Numbered from the stretch's first letter, positions 20,253 through 29,514 are shown. The stretch is 64,000 nt of DNA from Siccibacter turicensis LMG 23730 (GCF_000463155.2 NZ_AWFZ01000006.1:26896-90895), one strand, 5' to 3'. Translations and numbers: made by a program. The notes: generated from the letters alone by a model not told the origin.

Positions 20253-22415
20253 ATGGACGTTTCTTACCTGCTCGACAGCCTTAACGATAAACAGCGAGAA
20301 GCCGTAGCGGCGGCGCGCACCAATATGCTGGTGCTGGCCGGCGCGGGCAGCGGTAAGACGCGTGTGCTGGTGCACCGCATCGCCTGGCTGATGAGCGTTG
20401 AGAACTGCTCGCCTTACTCCATCATGGCCGTGACCTTTACCAACAAAGCGGCGGCGGAAATGCGCCACCGTATCGGCCAGCTGATGGGCACCACCCAGGG
20501 CGGCATGTGGGTCGGTACCTTCCACGGCCTGGCGCACCGGCTGCTGCGCGCACACCATATGGACGCCGGGCTGCCGCAGGATTTCCAGATCCTCGACAGC
20601 GAAGACCAGCTGCGCCTGCTCAAGCGCCTGATTAAAGCCCTGAACCTTGACGAGAAGCAGTGGCCGCCGCGTCAGGCGATGTGGTTTATCAACGGTAAGA
20701 AAGATGAGGGCCTGCGCCCGCACCATATCCAGAGCTACGGCAACCCGGTGGAGCAGACCTGGCAGAAAGTTTATCAGGCTTACCAGGAGGCCTGCGATCG
20801 CGCCGGGCTGGTGGATTTTGCCGAGCTGCTGCTGCGCGCCCACGAACTGTGGCTCAACAAGCCGCATATCCTGAACCACTACCGTGAGCGCTTTACCAAT
20901 ATTCTGGTGGATGAGTTTCAGGACACCAACAGCATTCAGTACGCGTGGATCCGCCTGCTGGCGGGGGATACCGGTAAGGTGATGATCGTCGGTGACGATG
21001 ACCAGTCGATCTACGGCTGGCGCGGCGCGCAGGTGGAAAACATCCAGCGCTTCCTGAACGATTTTCCGGGGGCGGAAACCATCCGTCTTGAGCAGAACTA
21101 TCGCTCGACCAACAACATCCTTAACGCGGCTAACGCCCTGATCGCCAACAACACCGGGCGTCTGGGGAAAGAGCTGTGGACCGACGGCAGCGACGGCGAA
21201 CCGATTTCGCTCTACTGCGCCTTCAACGAGCTCGACGAAGCGCGCTTCGTGGTGAACCGCATAAAAAGCTGGCAGGAAAACGGCGGTGCCCTGAGCCAGT
21301 GCGCCATTCTCTACCGCAGTAACGCCCAGTCACGTGTGCTGGAAGAAGCGTTGCTGCAGGCCAGCATGCCGTACCGCATTTACGGCGGGATGCGCTTCTT
21401 CGAACGTCAGGAAATTAAAGATGCGCTCTCGTATCTGCGTCTGATTGCGAACCGCAACGACGATGCGGCGTTTGAGCGCGTGGTGAATACCCCGACGCGC
21501 GGCATCGGCGACCGGACGCTGGACGTGGTGCGCCAGACCGCCCGCGATCGGCAGCTCACTCTGTGGCAGGCCTGCCGCGAGCTGTTACAGGAGAAAGCCC
21601 TCGCCGGACGCGCCGCCAGCGCGCTTCAGCGTTTCCTTGAGCTTATCGACGCGCTGGCCCATGAAACCGCCGATATGCCGCTGCACGTCCAGACCGACCG
21701 GGTGATCAAAGATTCCGGCCTGCGCCAGATGTACGAGCAGGAGAAGGGCGAGAAGGGCCAGACCCGTATCGAAAACTTAGAGGAGCTGGTGACGGCGACG
21801 CGCCAGTTCAGCTACAACGACGAAGACGAAGATCTGATGCCGCTGCAGGCGTTTCTCTCGCATGCCGCGCTGGAAGCAGGGGAAGGGCAGGCAGATACCT
21901 GGCAGGATGCGGTACAGCTGATGACTATGCACTCGGCGAAGGGGCTGGAGTTCCCGCAGGTATTCATCGTCGGTATGGAAGAGGGGATGTTCCCGAGCCA
22001 GATGGCGCTCGATGAGGGCGGCCGTCTTGAGGAGGAGCGTCGCCTCGCGTATGTCGGCGTCACCCGCGCCATGCAGAAGCTGACGCTGACCTATGCGGAA
22101 ACCCGTCGGCTGTACGGCAAAGAGGCCTATCATCGCCCGTCGCGCTTTATCGGTGAACTGCCGGAAAACTGCGTGGAAGAGGTGCGTTTACGCGCCAGCA
22201 TCAGCCGTCCGGTGAGCCATAAGCAGATGGGTGCACCCATCGCCCAGAACGACTCCGGCTACAAGCTCGGGCAGCGCGTTCGCCATCCTAAATTCGGGGA
22301 AGGCACGGTGGTGAACCTCGAGGGCAGCGGCGAACACAGCCGGTTGCAGGTGGCCTTCCAGGGGCAGGGAATTAAGTGGCTGGTAGCCGCTTATGCGAAG
22401 CTCGAAACCGTGTAA
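20253..22415 (+). CDS. uvrD: DNA helicase II (UvrD)
   Basis: 720 aa, as in E. coli. A 3'-5' SF1A helicase of nucleotide excision and mismatch repair. Walker A is AGAGSGKT (residues 29-36), the DExx box is DEFQDTN (about 220) and the Q-motif and GDDDQSIYGWRG follow. The C-terminal Tudor-like segment YKLGQRVRHPKFGEGTV, which contacts RNA polymerase and UvrB, is intact. I chose the ATG at 20253 (MDVSYLLDSLN) to match E. coli; the GTG six bases earlier is an alternative. A LexA box lies just upstream. Confidence 0.98.
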   Translation: MDVSYLLDSLNDKQREAVAAARTNMLVLAGAGSGKTRVLVHRIAWLMSVENCSPYSIMAVTFTNKAAAEMRHRIGQLMGTTQGGMWVGTFHGLAHRLLRAHHMDAGLPQDFQILDSEDQLRLLKRLIKALNLDEKQWPPRQAMWFINGKKDEGLRPHHIQSYGNPVEQTWQKVYQAYQEACDRAGLVDFAELLLRAHELWLNKPHILNHYRERFTNILVDEFQDTNSIQYAWIRLLAGDTGKVMIVGDDDQSIYGWRGAQVENIQRFLNDFPGAETIRLEQNYRSTNNILNAANALIANNTGRLGKELWTDGSDGEPISLYCAFNELDEARFVVNRIKSWQENGGALSQCAILYRSNAQSRVLEEALLQASMPYRIYGGMRFFERQEIKDALSYLRLIANRNDDAAFERVVNTPTRGIGDRTLDVVRQTARDRQLTLWQACRELLQEKALAGRAASALQRFLELIDALAHETADMPLHVQTDRVIKDSGLRQMYEQEKGEKGQTRIENLEELVTATRQFSYNDEDEDLMPLQAFLSHAALEAGEGQADTWQDAVQLMTMHSAKGLEFPQVFIVGMEEGMFPSQMALDEGGRLEEERRLAYVGVTRAMQKLTLTYAETRRLYGKEAYHRPSRFIGELPENCVEEVRLRASISRPVSHKQMGAPIAQNDSGYKLGQRVRHPKFGEGTVVNLEGSGEHSRLQVAFQGQGIKWLVAAYAKLETV

Positions 22416-22503
22416 GTCATCGTAAATTCACATAATTTCCTGCCCGTCTGCTACCCTGTATCTATCACGGGCATTTATTATTCTTTGGCGCCCCCGTTGC
22501 GTG

Positions 22504-22532
22504 TTGACGCTGGTTTTTCGCTGGCGTAACAT
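22504..22532 (+). promoter_or_regulatory. corA promoter
   Basis: TTGACG (22504-22509) and TAACAT (22527-22532) are 17 bases apart. Transcription would start near 22539, giving a leader of roughly 230 bases before corA that begins close to the corL ribosome binding site. Confidence 0.7.
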
Positions 22533-22564
22533 GCGCGCACGATTACGCTAAGAGGACATTCGCC

Positions 22565-22618
22565 TTGGACACACCCAGTAGATACTGGCTCAACCTGTCA
22601 TCCAGGAACAACTCCTAA
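22565..22618 (+). CDS. corL: CorL-like leader peptide of corA
   Basis: A 17-codon ORF with a TTG start, TAA stop and an AGAGGA ribosome binding site 8 bases upstream. It lies wholly in the corA leader. The peptide is [17 protein letters not shown]. In Salmonella a short leader ORF, corL, couples its own translation to Rho-dependent termination within the corA leader in response to Mg2+. Position, size and signals fit that role here. The remaining leader (22619-22770) has no other ORF. The function in this organism is inferred. Confidence 0.72.
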   Translation: MDTPSRYWLNLSSRNNS

Positions 22619-22770
22619 GGCTATCTCCTCGCGCTGATGGCCTTAGTGGTTGTCAGCGACCTGTATTCCCCTCTCGTCGCGCTGAGTCAGACTGTCAATG
22701 GTCTGAAACCTTTCGTTTCTGTGTGCCCACCGAACTGTCCGATAATTTTTTTGCATTGGGAGTCCCGGTC

Positions 22771-23721
22771 ATGCTGAGCGCATATCAACTGGAAAACAAA
22801 CGTCTTTCTCGCCTTGAGTCTGATGAGAAACAGCTTCTCGCCGCCTCGGTATGGGTCGATCTGGTCGAGCCGGACGACAGCGAGCGTCACTACGTTCAAA
22901 CCGAGCTGGGCCAGAACCTCGCGACCCGTCCGGAACTGGAAGACATCGAAGCCTCGGCGCGTTTCTTTGAAGACGAAGACGGTTTGCATATTCACTCCTT
23001 CTTCTTCTTCGAAGATGCGGAGGGGCACTCCGGTAACTCAACCGTGGCCTTTACCATTCGTGAAGGGCGTCTCTACACCCTGCGCGAGCGCGAACTGCCG
23101 GCGTTTCGCCTGTACCGTATGCGTGCCCGCAGTCAGGAGATGATGGACGGCAACGCCTATGAGCTGCTGCTTGACCTGTTCGAAACCAAAATCGAACAGC
23201 TGGCGGATGAGATCGAAAATATCTACAGCGATCTGGAAAAGCTGAGCCGCGTCATCATGGAAGGGCATCAGGGCGACGAGTACGACGAAGCGCTCTCCAC
23301 CCTTGCCGAACTGGAGGACGTGGGCTGGAAAGTGCGTCTGTGTCTGATGGATACCCAGCGCGCCCTGAATTTCCTGGTGCGTAAAGCGCGTATTCCGGGC
23401 GGGCAGCTTGAGCAGGCGCGCGAGATCCTGCGCGATATCGAGTCCCTGCTGCCGCACAACGAATCGCTGTTCCAGAAGGTGAACTTCCTGATGCAGGCGG
23501 CGATGGGCTTTATCAACATTGAGCAGAACCGCATTATCAAGATCTTCTCGGTGGTGTCGGTGGTGTTCCTGCCGCCAACGCTTGTGGCATCCAGCTACGG
23601 GATGAACTTCGAGTTTATGCCTGAGCTAAAGTGGAGCTTCGGCTACCCTGGCGCGATTATCTTTATGATCCTCGCCGGGCTTGCGCCGTATCTCTACTTT
23701 AAGCGCCGCAACTGGCTATGA
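22771..23721 (+). CDS. corA: Magnesium/cobalt transporter CorA
   Basis: 316 aa, as in E. coli. A pentameric Mg2+ (also Co2+, Ni2+) channel of the inner membrane. The large soluble N-terminal funnel is followed by two C-terminal helices; the pore signature GMN is at residues 277-279 in [10 protein letters not shown] chose the ATG at 22771 ([16 protein letters not shown]), with GGGAG upstream; the reading from 22723 adds a tail not found in E. coli. It is preceded by the corL leader and followed by a terminator shared with brnA. Confidence 0.97.
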   Translation: MLSAYQLENKRLSRLESDEKQLLAASVWVDLVEPDDSERHYVQTELGQNLATRPELEDIEASARFFEDEDGLHIHSFFFFEDAEGHSGNSTVAFTIREGRLYTLRERELPAFRLYRMRARSQEMMDGNAYELLLDLFETKIEQLADEIENIYSDLEKLSRVIMEGHQGDEYDEALSTLAELEDVGWKVRLCLMDTQRALNFLVRKARIPGGQLEQAREILRDIESLLPHNESLFQKVNFLMQAAMGFINIEQNRIIKIFSVVSVVFLPPTLVASSYGMNFEFMPELKWSFGYPGAIIFMILAGLAPYLYFKRRNWL

Positions 23722-23748
23722 AAAAAGGGAGCGAATGCTCCCTTTTTT
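23721..23748. terminator. Bidirectional terminator between corA and brnA
   Basis: AAAAAAGGGAGC-GAAT-GCTCCCTTTTTT is a symmetric hairpin with A and T runs, so it works in both directions. The brnA stop (23747-23749) lies at its edge. Confidence 0.92.
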
Positions 23749-24004
23749 ATCGGCGCTTAAGCGCCCGGTTCATGGCTTCACGCAAAATGTTATTCAGACG
23801 GGTTTGATATCCCGGCCCGTCTTTTTCGAGCCACTGCACCACGTCTGCATCAAGACGCACGGTTTTCTGTAGCTTACGCGGGCGGTAAAACGCGCCACGC
23901 GCGGCATCGTTCCAGGCGTCGTCAGGAAGCTCGGGAATATCGCTCTTATCAATGTCGTCTTCTTTCATCGCAAGAAGCGTTGTTATCTGCGCTTTTTTAC
24001 TCAT
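23747..24004 (-). CDS. brnA: BrnA-type antitoxin
   Basis: An 85-aa predicted antitoxin. The C-terminal half carries a ribbon-helix-helix: KTVRLDADVVQWLEK (47-61) is the DNA-binding strand and helix, followed by YQTRLNNILREAM. The N-terminal half is acidic (EDDIDKSDIPELPDDAW) and would wrap the toxin. Its start overlaps the brnT stop by 4 bases, so the toxin gene is first, the usual BrnT-BrnA order. It probably represses its own operon at the palindrome upstream of brnT. This pair is absent at this place in E. coli K-12. Confidence 0.85.
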   Translation of the reverse strand: MSKKAQITTLLAMKEDDIDKSDIPELPDDAWNDAARGAFYRPRKLQKTVRLDADVVQWLEKDGPGYQTRLNNILREAMNRALKRR

Positions 24005-24300
24005 CTTCGAAAATACCTTTGGGTTTCGCGGTTCGTCGCTTTACGGGCGGAAATTAGCCTGATCCTGCGGTCACGATCGGTACTGACTACGAGTAGTACA
24101 ACGCACCCGCCCGCCATTCCCAGCGTAAGAAATCTGTCCTCAGCATAGGCCTGGCTGTTATCCGCGATGGAGAGTGCGTTTCGATCAAAGAATACTTCGC
24201 AGGCCAGTTCAAACGAGACACCATGCTTGCGTAAATTGACCTCTGCTTTGTCCTCATCCCATTCAAACTCGCTGCCATCAATCCAGTAGTGATAGTCCAC
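24001..24300 (-). CDS. brnT: BrnT-type toxin (RelE-like ribonuclease)
   Basis: A 99-aa protein of the BrnT family. It shows FEWDEDKAEVNLRKHGVSFELA at residues 12-33 and the C-terminal RLISARKATNRETQRYF, the two family hallmarks. BrnT is a ribonuclease that stops growth when free of BrnA. I chose the GTG at 24300, with AAGGA 6 bases upstream. First gene of a two-gene operon with its own promoter and operator. Catalytic activity is inferred from the family. Confidence 0.86.
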   Translation of the reverse strand: MDYHYWIDGSEFEWDEDKAEVNLRKHGVSFELACEVFFDRNALSIADNSQAYAEDRFLTLGMAGGCVVLLVVSTDRDRRIRLISARKATNRETQRYFRR

Positions 24301-24310
24301 GAAACGTCCT

Positions 24311-24334
24311 TGTAACTACATTTCTGTAGTTACA
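24311..24334. promoter_or_regulatory. Perfect palindromic operator of brnTA
   Basis: TGTAACTACA (24311-24320), 4 bases, TGTAGTTACA (24325-24334): perfect 10-bp arms. It lies immediately downstream of the brnTA -10 on the minus strand, covering the expected transcription start, a natural place for BrnA or BrnTA autorepression. Confidence 0.8.
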
Positions 24335-24361
24335 TTTTAGGCGTTATTTTGTACAGGTCAA
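24334..24361 (-). promoter_or_regulatory. brnTA promoter
   Basis: On the minus strand, TTGACC (24361-24356) and TAAAAT (24339-24334) are 16 bases apart and overlap the palindrome by one base. Confidence 0.78.
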
Positions 24362-24419
24362 TACAGGGAGGCAGGGTGAAAGAAAAGGCGAGAGATAGGC
24401 TCCCGCCCGGATTCGACGC

Positions 24420-25313
24420 TTATCTGATACGCGTTCTGCGCTGCGTGTAGAGTGCATCCATGACGAATACCGCCAGCGCCACCCAGATAAAGGCGAAGGT
24501 GACCATTTTGTCCGCGCCCGGAATTTCATCGTAGAACAGCACCGCCAGCAGGAACATCAGGGTCGGGCCGATATACTGGAAGAACCCCAGCGTGGAGAGA
24601 CGCAGCCGCGTTGCGGCGCCGGTAAAGCACAGCAGCGGAATGGTGGTCACGACCCCGGCGGCGATCAGCAGCAGATTCAGCGACATCGGGTTCTGCCCCA
24701 TATGGCTGGTCGGGCTGTCGGCGTAGAAGAACAGATAAAACGCCGCCACCGGCAGCAGCCACAGCGTTTCGAACAGCATGCCCACCTGTGCTTCAACCGC
24801 GATTTTCTTACGCACCAGGCCGTAAAACGCAAAGCTGAACGCCAGTCCCAGCGCGATAACCGGCAGCGAGCCAAAGGTCCAGAGCTGTACCAGCACGCCG
24901 GTGGCGGCGAGTACAACGGCCACCCACTGCATACGGCGGAAGCGTTCGCCAAGGAAGAGCATCCCCAGCAGGATATTCACCAGCGGATTAATGAAATAGC
25001 CGAGGCTGGCCTCCAGCATATGGTGGTTGTTCACCGACCAGATAAACAGCAGCCAGTTACCGCCAACCAGCACCGCGCTCAGCGCCAGCGCAAAAATCTT
25101 CTTCGGCGTCTGACACAGGCGTTTGATCTGCCCCCACTGGCGAGTGATAGCGATCAGCGCCACCATAAAGAAGAAGGACCAGATCACGCGGTGGGTCAGG
25201 ATTTCATCTGCCGGAACGTAGTGAATCAGCTTGAAGTAGGCTGGCGCGATGCCCCAAATAAAATAAGCGGCAAGGGCGAGTAACACACCCTGCCGCGTCT
25301 GCTTAGGATCCAT
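24420..25313 (-). CDS. rarD: EamA-family transporter RarD
   Basis: 297 aa (E. coli 296). A drug/metabolite-transporter (EamA) membrane protein with about ten helices. E. coli rarD was named for an association with chloramphenicol resistance, but its substrate is not established. The N-terminus DPKQTRQGVLLALAAYFIWG and the helix containing GYFINPLVNILLGM are characteristic. It is transcribed towards brnTA and lies 60 bases after yigI. Confidence 0.94.
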   Translation of the reverse strand: MDPKQTRQGVLLALAAYFIWGIAPAYFKLIHYVPADEILTHRVIWSFFFMVALIAITRQWGQIKRLCQTPKKIFALALSAVLVGGNWLLFIWSVNNHHMLEASLGYFINPLVNILLGMLFLGERFRRMQWVAVVLAATGVLVQLWTFGSLPVIALGLAFSFAFYGLVRKKIAVEAQVGMLFETLWLLPVAAFYLFFYADSPTSHMGQNPMSLNLLLIAAGVVTTIPLLCFTGAATRLRLSTLGFFQYIGPTLMFLLAVLFYDEIPGADKMVTFAFIWVALAVFVMDALYTQRRTRIR

Positions 25314-25373
25314 GAAAACGACTCGTTGTAAAAAAGTGTCAGCATCTTATCACTCCCCGGCGCGTTACCCTAC

Positions 25374-25841
25374 CTACCCCACCATGTAGGTTGCGGTGGC
25401 ACTGGCGATATGGCGCTCTTCCTCGTTGTGCAGCTCCACGCGTGCTACGGAGACTTTATTGCCGGCGCGCAGCAGGGTGCTGGAGGCGATAAAACGCGTG
25501 CCGCGTCCGGGGCGCAGATAATCGACGCGCAGATCGATGGTTCCCATCTTCGACAGACGCTGGCGCAGCTCCTCTTCGGTAATGCTGTCGTGCCGCGTCA
25601 GTGTGCTGCCGACGCAGACCAGCCCGGCCGCCACATCCAGCGCGGAAGCGATAACGCCTCCGTGGAGAATGCTCTGCGCCCAGTTACCGACCATCATCGG
25701 CTGGTTGCTGAAGGCAAGCTGCGCGAAGGTCGGCTCGTAGCGCTCCAGCTCCAGGCCAAGCGCCCGGTTAAACGGCATGTGATAGACGAAGATTTCACCA
25801 ACCAGCTGTAAAGCCTGATCGGCGGTGAGGAGGGTAGACAT
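25374..25841 (-). CDS. yigI: Hot-dog fold thioesterase YigI
   Basis: 155 aa, as in E. coli. A PaaI-like hot-dog acyl-CoA thioesterase; E. coli YigI has been reported to act on medium- and long-chain acyl-CoA. The active-site motif [16 protein letters not shown] lies at about residues 79-94. It is divergent from pldA across a 172-base AT-rich gap that should hold both promoters. Confidence 0.92.
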   Translation of the reverse strand: MSTLLTADQALQLVGEIFVYHMPFNRALGLELERYEPTFAQLAFSNQPMMVGNWAQSILHGGVIASALDVAAGLVCVGSTLTRHDSITEEELRQRLSKMGTIDLRVDYLRPGRGTRFIASSTLLRAGNKVSVARVELHNEEERHIASATATYMVG

Positions 25842-26013
25842 GGTGCTTCCTTAAACCAACAAACGGAATTAGTTAATGTGATGTGGATTTTATGATTATG
25901 ATTTGTTGCTTTCCACTTTAAGAAACGATAACCGGGCAGATATGCCGGAAAAATGTAGAATAGCTCGCAATCAATAATCACCACGTCACTCAATCGTTCG
26001 GGAGAACATTCAG

Positions 26014-26883
26014 ATGCGCTCGTTTCTGGGTTTTGTAATGGCAGCGTTGCTGTTGCCTTGTGCTGCACTGGCGCAGGAAGCCACCGTTAAAGAAGTGCAC
26101 GATGCGCCCGCAGTACGCGGCAGTATCATCGCTAACTTATTACAGGAGCACGATAACCCTTTCACGCTTTATCCGTATGAAAGCAACTACCTGCTCTATA
26201 CCGTCACCGACGATCTGAATAAAGAAGCCATCGGCTCTTATGACTGGTCTGATAACGCCCGTAAGGATGAAGTGAAATTCCAGCTGAGCCTGGCGTTCCC
26301 TTTCTGGCGCGGCATCATGGGACCAAACTCGGTGCTGGGCGCGTCTTATACCCAGAAATCCTGGTGGCAGCTCTCCAACAGCGGCGAGTCCTCCCCGTTC
26401 CGCGAAACCAACTATGAACCGCAGCTGTTCCTCGGTTTTGCCACCGATTACCGCCTTGCCGGCTGGACGCTGCGCGACGTGGAGTTTGGTTACAACCACG
26501 ACTCCAACGGTCGTTCAGACCCGACCTCCCGCAGCTGGAACCGTCTCTATACGCGTCTGATGGCGCAGAACGGCAACTGGCTGGTGGAAGTGAAGCCGTG
26601 GTACGTGGTGGGCAGCACTGACGATAACCCGGACATCACGAAATATATGGGTTACTACCAGCTGAAAGTGGGCTATCAGATCGGCGAGGCCATCCTCAGC
26701 GCCAAAGGCCAGTACAACTGGAACACCGGCTACGGCGGTGCGGAAGTGGGGCTGAGCTATCCGGTCACGCGTCACATGCGTCTGTACGGCCAGGTTTACA
26801 GCGGTTATGGTGAATCGTTAATCGATTACAACTTTAACCAGACACGGGTCGGTGTCGGCGTTATGCTTAACGATCTGTTCTAA
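26014..26883 (+). CDS. pldA: Outer membrane phospholipase A (OMPLA, PldA)
   Basis: 289 aa, as in E. coli. A Ca2+-dependent phospholipase A of the outer membrane that removes misplaced phospholipids. A 20-residue signal peptide is cleaved after ALA. The catalytic triad H162, S164 and N176 is intact in YNHDSNGRSDPTSRSWNRL (precursor numbering). A twelve-stranded beta barrel with an aromatic C-terminal Phe (LNDLF) is expected. It diverges from yigI and ends in a terminator before recQ. Confidence 0.97.
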   Translation: MRSFLGFVMAALLLPCAALAQEATVKEVHDAPAVRGSIIANLLQEHDNPFTLYPYESNYLLYTVTDDLNKEAIGSYDWSDNARKDEVKFQLSLAFPFWRGIMGPNSVLGASYTQKSWWQLSNSGESSPFRETNYEPQLFLGFATDYRLAGWTLRDVEFGYNHDSNGRSDPTSRSWNRLYTRLMAQNGNWLVEVKPWYVVGSTDDNPDITKYMGYYQLKVGYQIGEAILSAKGQYNWNTGYGGAEVGLSYPVTRHMRLYGQVYSGYGESLIDYNFNQTRVGVGVMLNDLF

Positions 26884-26902
26884 AGCATTGCAGTTTCTGA
26901 CG

Positions 26903-26930
26903 CAGGCGCTGAAAATAGCGCCTGTTTTAT
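26903..26930 (+). terminator. Terminator after pldA
   Basis: CAGGCGCT (26903-26910), loop GAAAAT, AGCGCCTG (26917-26924), followed by TTTTATTTTT. Confidence 0.88.
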
Positions 26931-26952
26931 TTTTAAGGTAAATGGGGTACGC

Positions 26953-28779
26953 GTGGCGCAGGCGGAAGTTATGAATCAGGAATCGCTGGCTCGACAGGTT
27001 TTGCAGGAAACCTTCGGCTACCAGCAGTTTCGCCCAGGCCAGGAAACCATCATCAATACGGTGCTCGACGGGCGCGACTGTCTGGTGGTGATGCCCACCG
27101 GCGGCGGCAAGTCGCTGTGCTATCAAATTCCGGCGCTGGTCAAAGAGGGTCTGACGGTTGTCGTTTCGCCGCTTATCTCGCTGATGAAAGACCAGGTGGA
27201 TCAGCTGCTCGCCAACGGCGTGGCGGCGGCCTGCCTCAACTCCACCCAAAGCCGCGACCAGCAGCTTGAAGTGCTGACCGGCTGCCGTACCGGCCAGGTG
27301 CGCTTGCTCTATATCGCCCCTGAGCGGTTAATGATGGACAACTTCATCGACCAGCTCAGCCACTGGCCGCTGGCGATGGTTGCCGTGGATGAAGCGCACT
27401 GTATTTCCCAGTGGGGCCACGATTTCCGCCCGGAGTATGCCGCGCTTGGCCAGCTGCGCCAGCGTCTGCCGAACGTCCCGTTTATCGCCCTGACCGCGAC
27501 CGCCGACGACACCACGCGGCTTGATATCGTGCGTCTGCTGGGTCTGCACGACCCGCTGATTCAGATAAGCAGCTTTGATCGTCCGAACATTCGCTACATG
27601 CTGATGGAGAAGTTCAAGCCGCTCGATCAGCTGATGCGCTACGTCCAGGAGCAGCGCGGCAAGTCGGGAATCATCTACTGCAACAGCCGCGCGAAGGTGG
27701 AAGACACCGCCGCCCGCCTGCAAAGCAAAGGCATTAGCGCCGGTGCGTATCATGCCGGGCTGGAGCATCAGGTGCGTGCCGAGGTGCAGGAAAAATTCCA
27801 GCGCGACGATCTGCAAATCGTGGTCGCCACCGTGGCATTTGGGATGGGCATCAACAAGCCTAACGTGCGGTTTGTCGCGCACTTTGATATCCCGCGTAAT
27901 ATTGAATCCTACTATCAGGAAACCGGACGCGCCGGGCGCGACGGCCTGCCGGCGGAAGCCATGCTGTTTTACGATCCGGCGGATATGGCCTGGTTGCGTA
28001 AATGCCTGGAAGAGAAGCAGCCCGGCCCGCTTCAGGATATTGAGCGTCATAAGCTCAATGCGATGGGCGCGTTTGCCGAAGCGCAAACCTGCCGTCGTCT
28101 GGTGCTGCTCAACTACTTTGGCGAAGGGCGTCAGGCCCCGTGCGGCAACTGCGACGTCTGCCTCGATCCCCCGCGCCGCTACGACGGGCTGGTGGATGCG
28201 CAAAAAGCGCTCTCCTGCATCTATCGTGTCGGGCAGCGGTTCGGCATGGGCTATGTGGTGGAAGTGCTGCGCGGCGCTAACAATCAGCGCATCCGCGATC
28301 TGGGCCACGACAAGCTCAACATCTACGGCGTCGGGCGCGATCAGACCACCGAACACTGGGTGAGCGTGATCCGCCAACTGATTCATCTCGGTGTCGTCAC
28401 CCAAAACATCGCGGCGCACTCTGCCCTGCAGCTTACCGAAGCCGCACGTCCGTTCCTGCGCGGTGAAGCGCCGCTGATGCTGGCGGTACCGCGCGTCGTG
28501 GCGCTTAAGCCGCGCGTGGCGCAGAAATCGTACGGCGGCAACTACGACCGCAAGCTGTTCGCCAGGCTGCGCAAGCTGCGTAAAGCCATTGCCGATGAAG
28601 AGAATATTCCGCCGTACGTGGTGTTTAACGACGCGACCCTGATCGAGATGGCCGAACAGATGCCGCTCTCGCCGGGTGAAATGCTGGGCATCAACGGCGT
28701 GGGTACCCGCAAGCTGGAGCGCTTCGGACGCGAGTTCCTGGCCTGCATCCGCAGCCATGCCGACGGCGAAGACGAGTAG
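26953..28779 (+). CDS. recQ: ATP-dependent DNA helicase RecQ
   Basis: 608 aa (E. coli 609). A 3'-5' SF2 helicase of the RecF recombination pathway. Walker A is TGGGKSLCYQIPA (about 50-62), the DEAH box is VAVDEAHCISQWGHD, and the RQC zinc site is formed by cysteines around CRRL...CGNCDVC. The C-terminal HRDC domain contains NGVGTRKLERFG. The GTG at 26953 gives MAQAEVMN, matching E. coli. It is separated from pldA by a terminator and followed by rhtC in the same direction. Confidence 0.97.
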   Translation: MAQAEVMNQESLARQVLQETFGYQQFRPGQETIINTVLDGRDCLVVMPTGGGKSLCYQIPALVKEGLTVVVSPLISLMKDQVDQLLANGVAAACLNSTQSRDQQLEVLTGCRTGQVRLLYIAPERLMMDNFIDQLSHWPLAMVAVDEAHCISQWGHDFRPEYAALGQLRQRLPNVPFIALTATADDTTRLDIVRLLGLHDPLIQISSFDRPNIRYMLMEKFKPLDQLMRYVQEQRGKSGIIYCNSRAKVEDTAARLQSKGISAGAYHAGLEHQVRAEVQEKFQRDDLQIVVATVAFGMGINKPNVRFVAHFDIPRNIESYYQETGRAGRDGLPAEAMLFYDPADMAWLRKCLEEKQPGPLQDIERHKLNAMGAFAEAQTCRRLVLLNYFGEGRQAPCGNCDVCLDPPRRYDGLVDAQKALSCIYRVGQRFGMGYVVEVLRGANNQRIRDLGHDKLNIYGVGRDQTTEHWVSVIRQLIHLGVVTQNIAAHSALQLTEAARPFLRGEAPLMLAVPRVVALKPRVAQKSYGGNYDRKLFARLRKLRKAIADEENIPPYVVFNDATLIEMAEQMPLSPGEMLGINGVGTRKLERFGREFLACIRSHADGEDE

Positions 28780-28844
28780 TCGCTACCCCTGCCGCAACGT
28801 GGCAGGATAATCTCCCCTGAATCCTTTATGCGTGAGTAACGGTT

Positions 28845-29465
28845 ATGTTGATGCTTTTTCTGACGGTCGCGATGGTGCACCTCGTGGCGCTGCTGAGCCC
28901 CGGCCCTGATTTCTTTTTCGTCTCGCAGACCGCGGTGAGCCGTTCGCGTAAAGAGGCGATGATGGGCGTGCTGGGCATTACCGGCGGGGTGATGATCTGG
29001 GCGGGCGTGGCGCTGCTGGGCCTGCATCTGATTCTGGAGAAAATGGCGTGGCTGCACACCATTATTATGGTCGGCGGCGGGTTATACCTGTGCTGGATGG
29101 GCTACCAGATGCTGCGTGGCGCGCTGAAAAAGGGCGAACCGACTACCGCTACCCCAGCGGTTGAGCTGGCCCACGGCGGCCGCAGCTTTATTAAAGGGCT
29201 GCTGACCAACCTGGCGAACCCAAAAGCCATTATCTATTTTGGAAGCGTGTTTTCACTTTTCGTCGGCGATAACGTTGGTAGCGCCGAGCGCTGGGGTATT
29301 TTCGTGCTGATCGCGCTGGAAACGCTAGCCTGGTTTAGCCTGGTGGCGAGCCTGTTTGCGCTGCCGAAAATGCGTCGCGGCTATCAGCGTCTTGCGAAGT
29401 GGATTGATGGCGTAGCGGGCGTGCTGTTTGCCGGATTCGGCATTCATCTTATTGTCTCGCGCTAA
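28845..29465 (+). CDS. rhtC: Threonine exporter RhtC (LysE family)
   Basis: 206 aa, as in E. coli. An inner-membrane exporter of threonine of the LysE/RhtB family. The N-terminal signature HLVALLSPGPDFFFV and the motif LLTNLANPKAIIYFGSVF are the family hallmarks; about six hydrophobic helices are seen. It lies 65 bases after recQ. The related rhtB lies about 400 bases away on the other strand. Confidence 0.95.
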   Translation: MLMLFLTVAMVHLVALLSPGPDFFFVSQTAVSRSRKEAMMGVLGITGGVMIWAGVALLGLHLILEKMAWLHTIIMVGGGLYLCWMGYQMLRGALKKGEPTTATPAVELAHGGRSFIKGLLTNLANPKAIIYFGSVFSLFVGDNVGSAERWGIFVLIALETLAWFSLVASLFALPKMRRGYQRLAKWIDGVAGVLFAGFGIHLIVSR

Positions 29466-29490
29466 GCGCGTTTCGCCCCCAGAACCGTTC

Positions 29491-29514
29491 GCGCCCGCAC
29501 AATGCTGCGGGCGC
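29491..29514. terminator. Hairpin between rhtC and the small membrane protein gene
   Basis: GCGCCCGCA (29491-29499), loop CAATGC, TGCGGGCGC (29506-29514): a perfect 9-bp GC stem between two convergent genes. T runs on either side are weak, so terminator activity is likely but not certain. Confidence 0.6.

Noticed and set aside
22441-22473. Possible terminator after uvrD (TGCCCGT / ACGGGCA)
   Set aside because: Only a 7-bp stem with a 19-base loop and a poor T run; too weak to list as a feature.
27328-28758. A 476-aa reading frame antisense to recQ
   Set aside because: No motif, His/Gln/Arg-rich composition, and complete overlap with RecQ, whose helicase, zinc and HRDC motifs are all intact.
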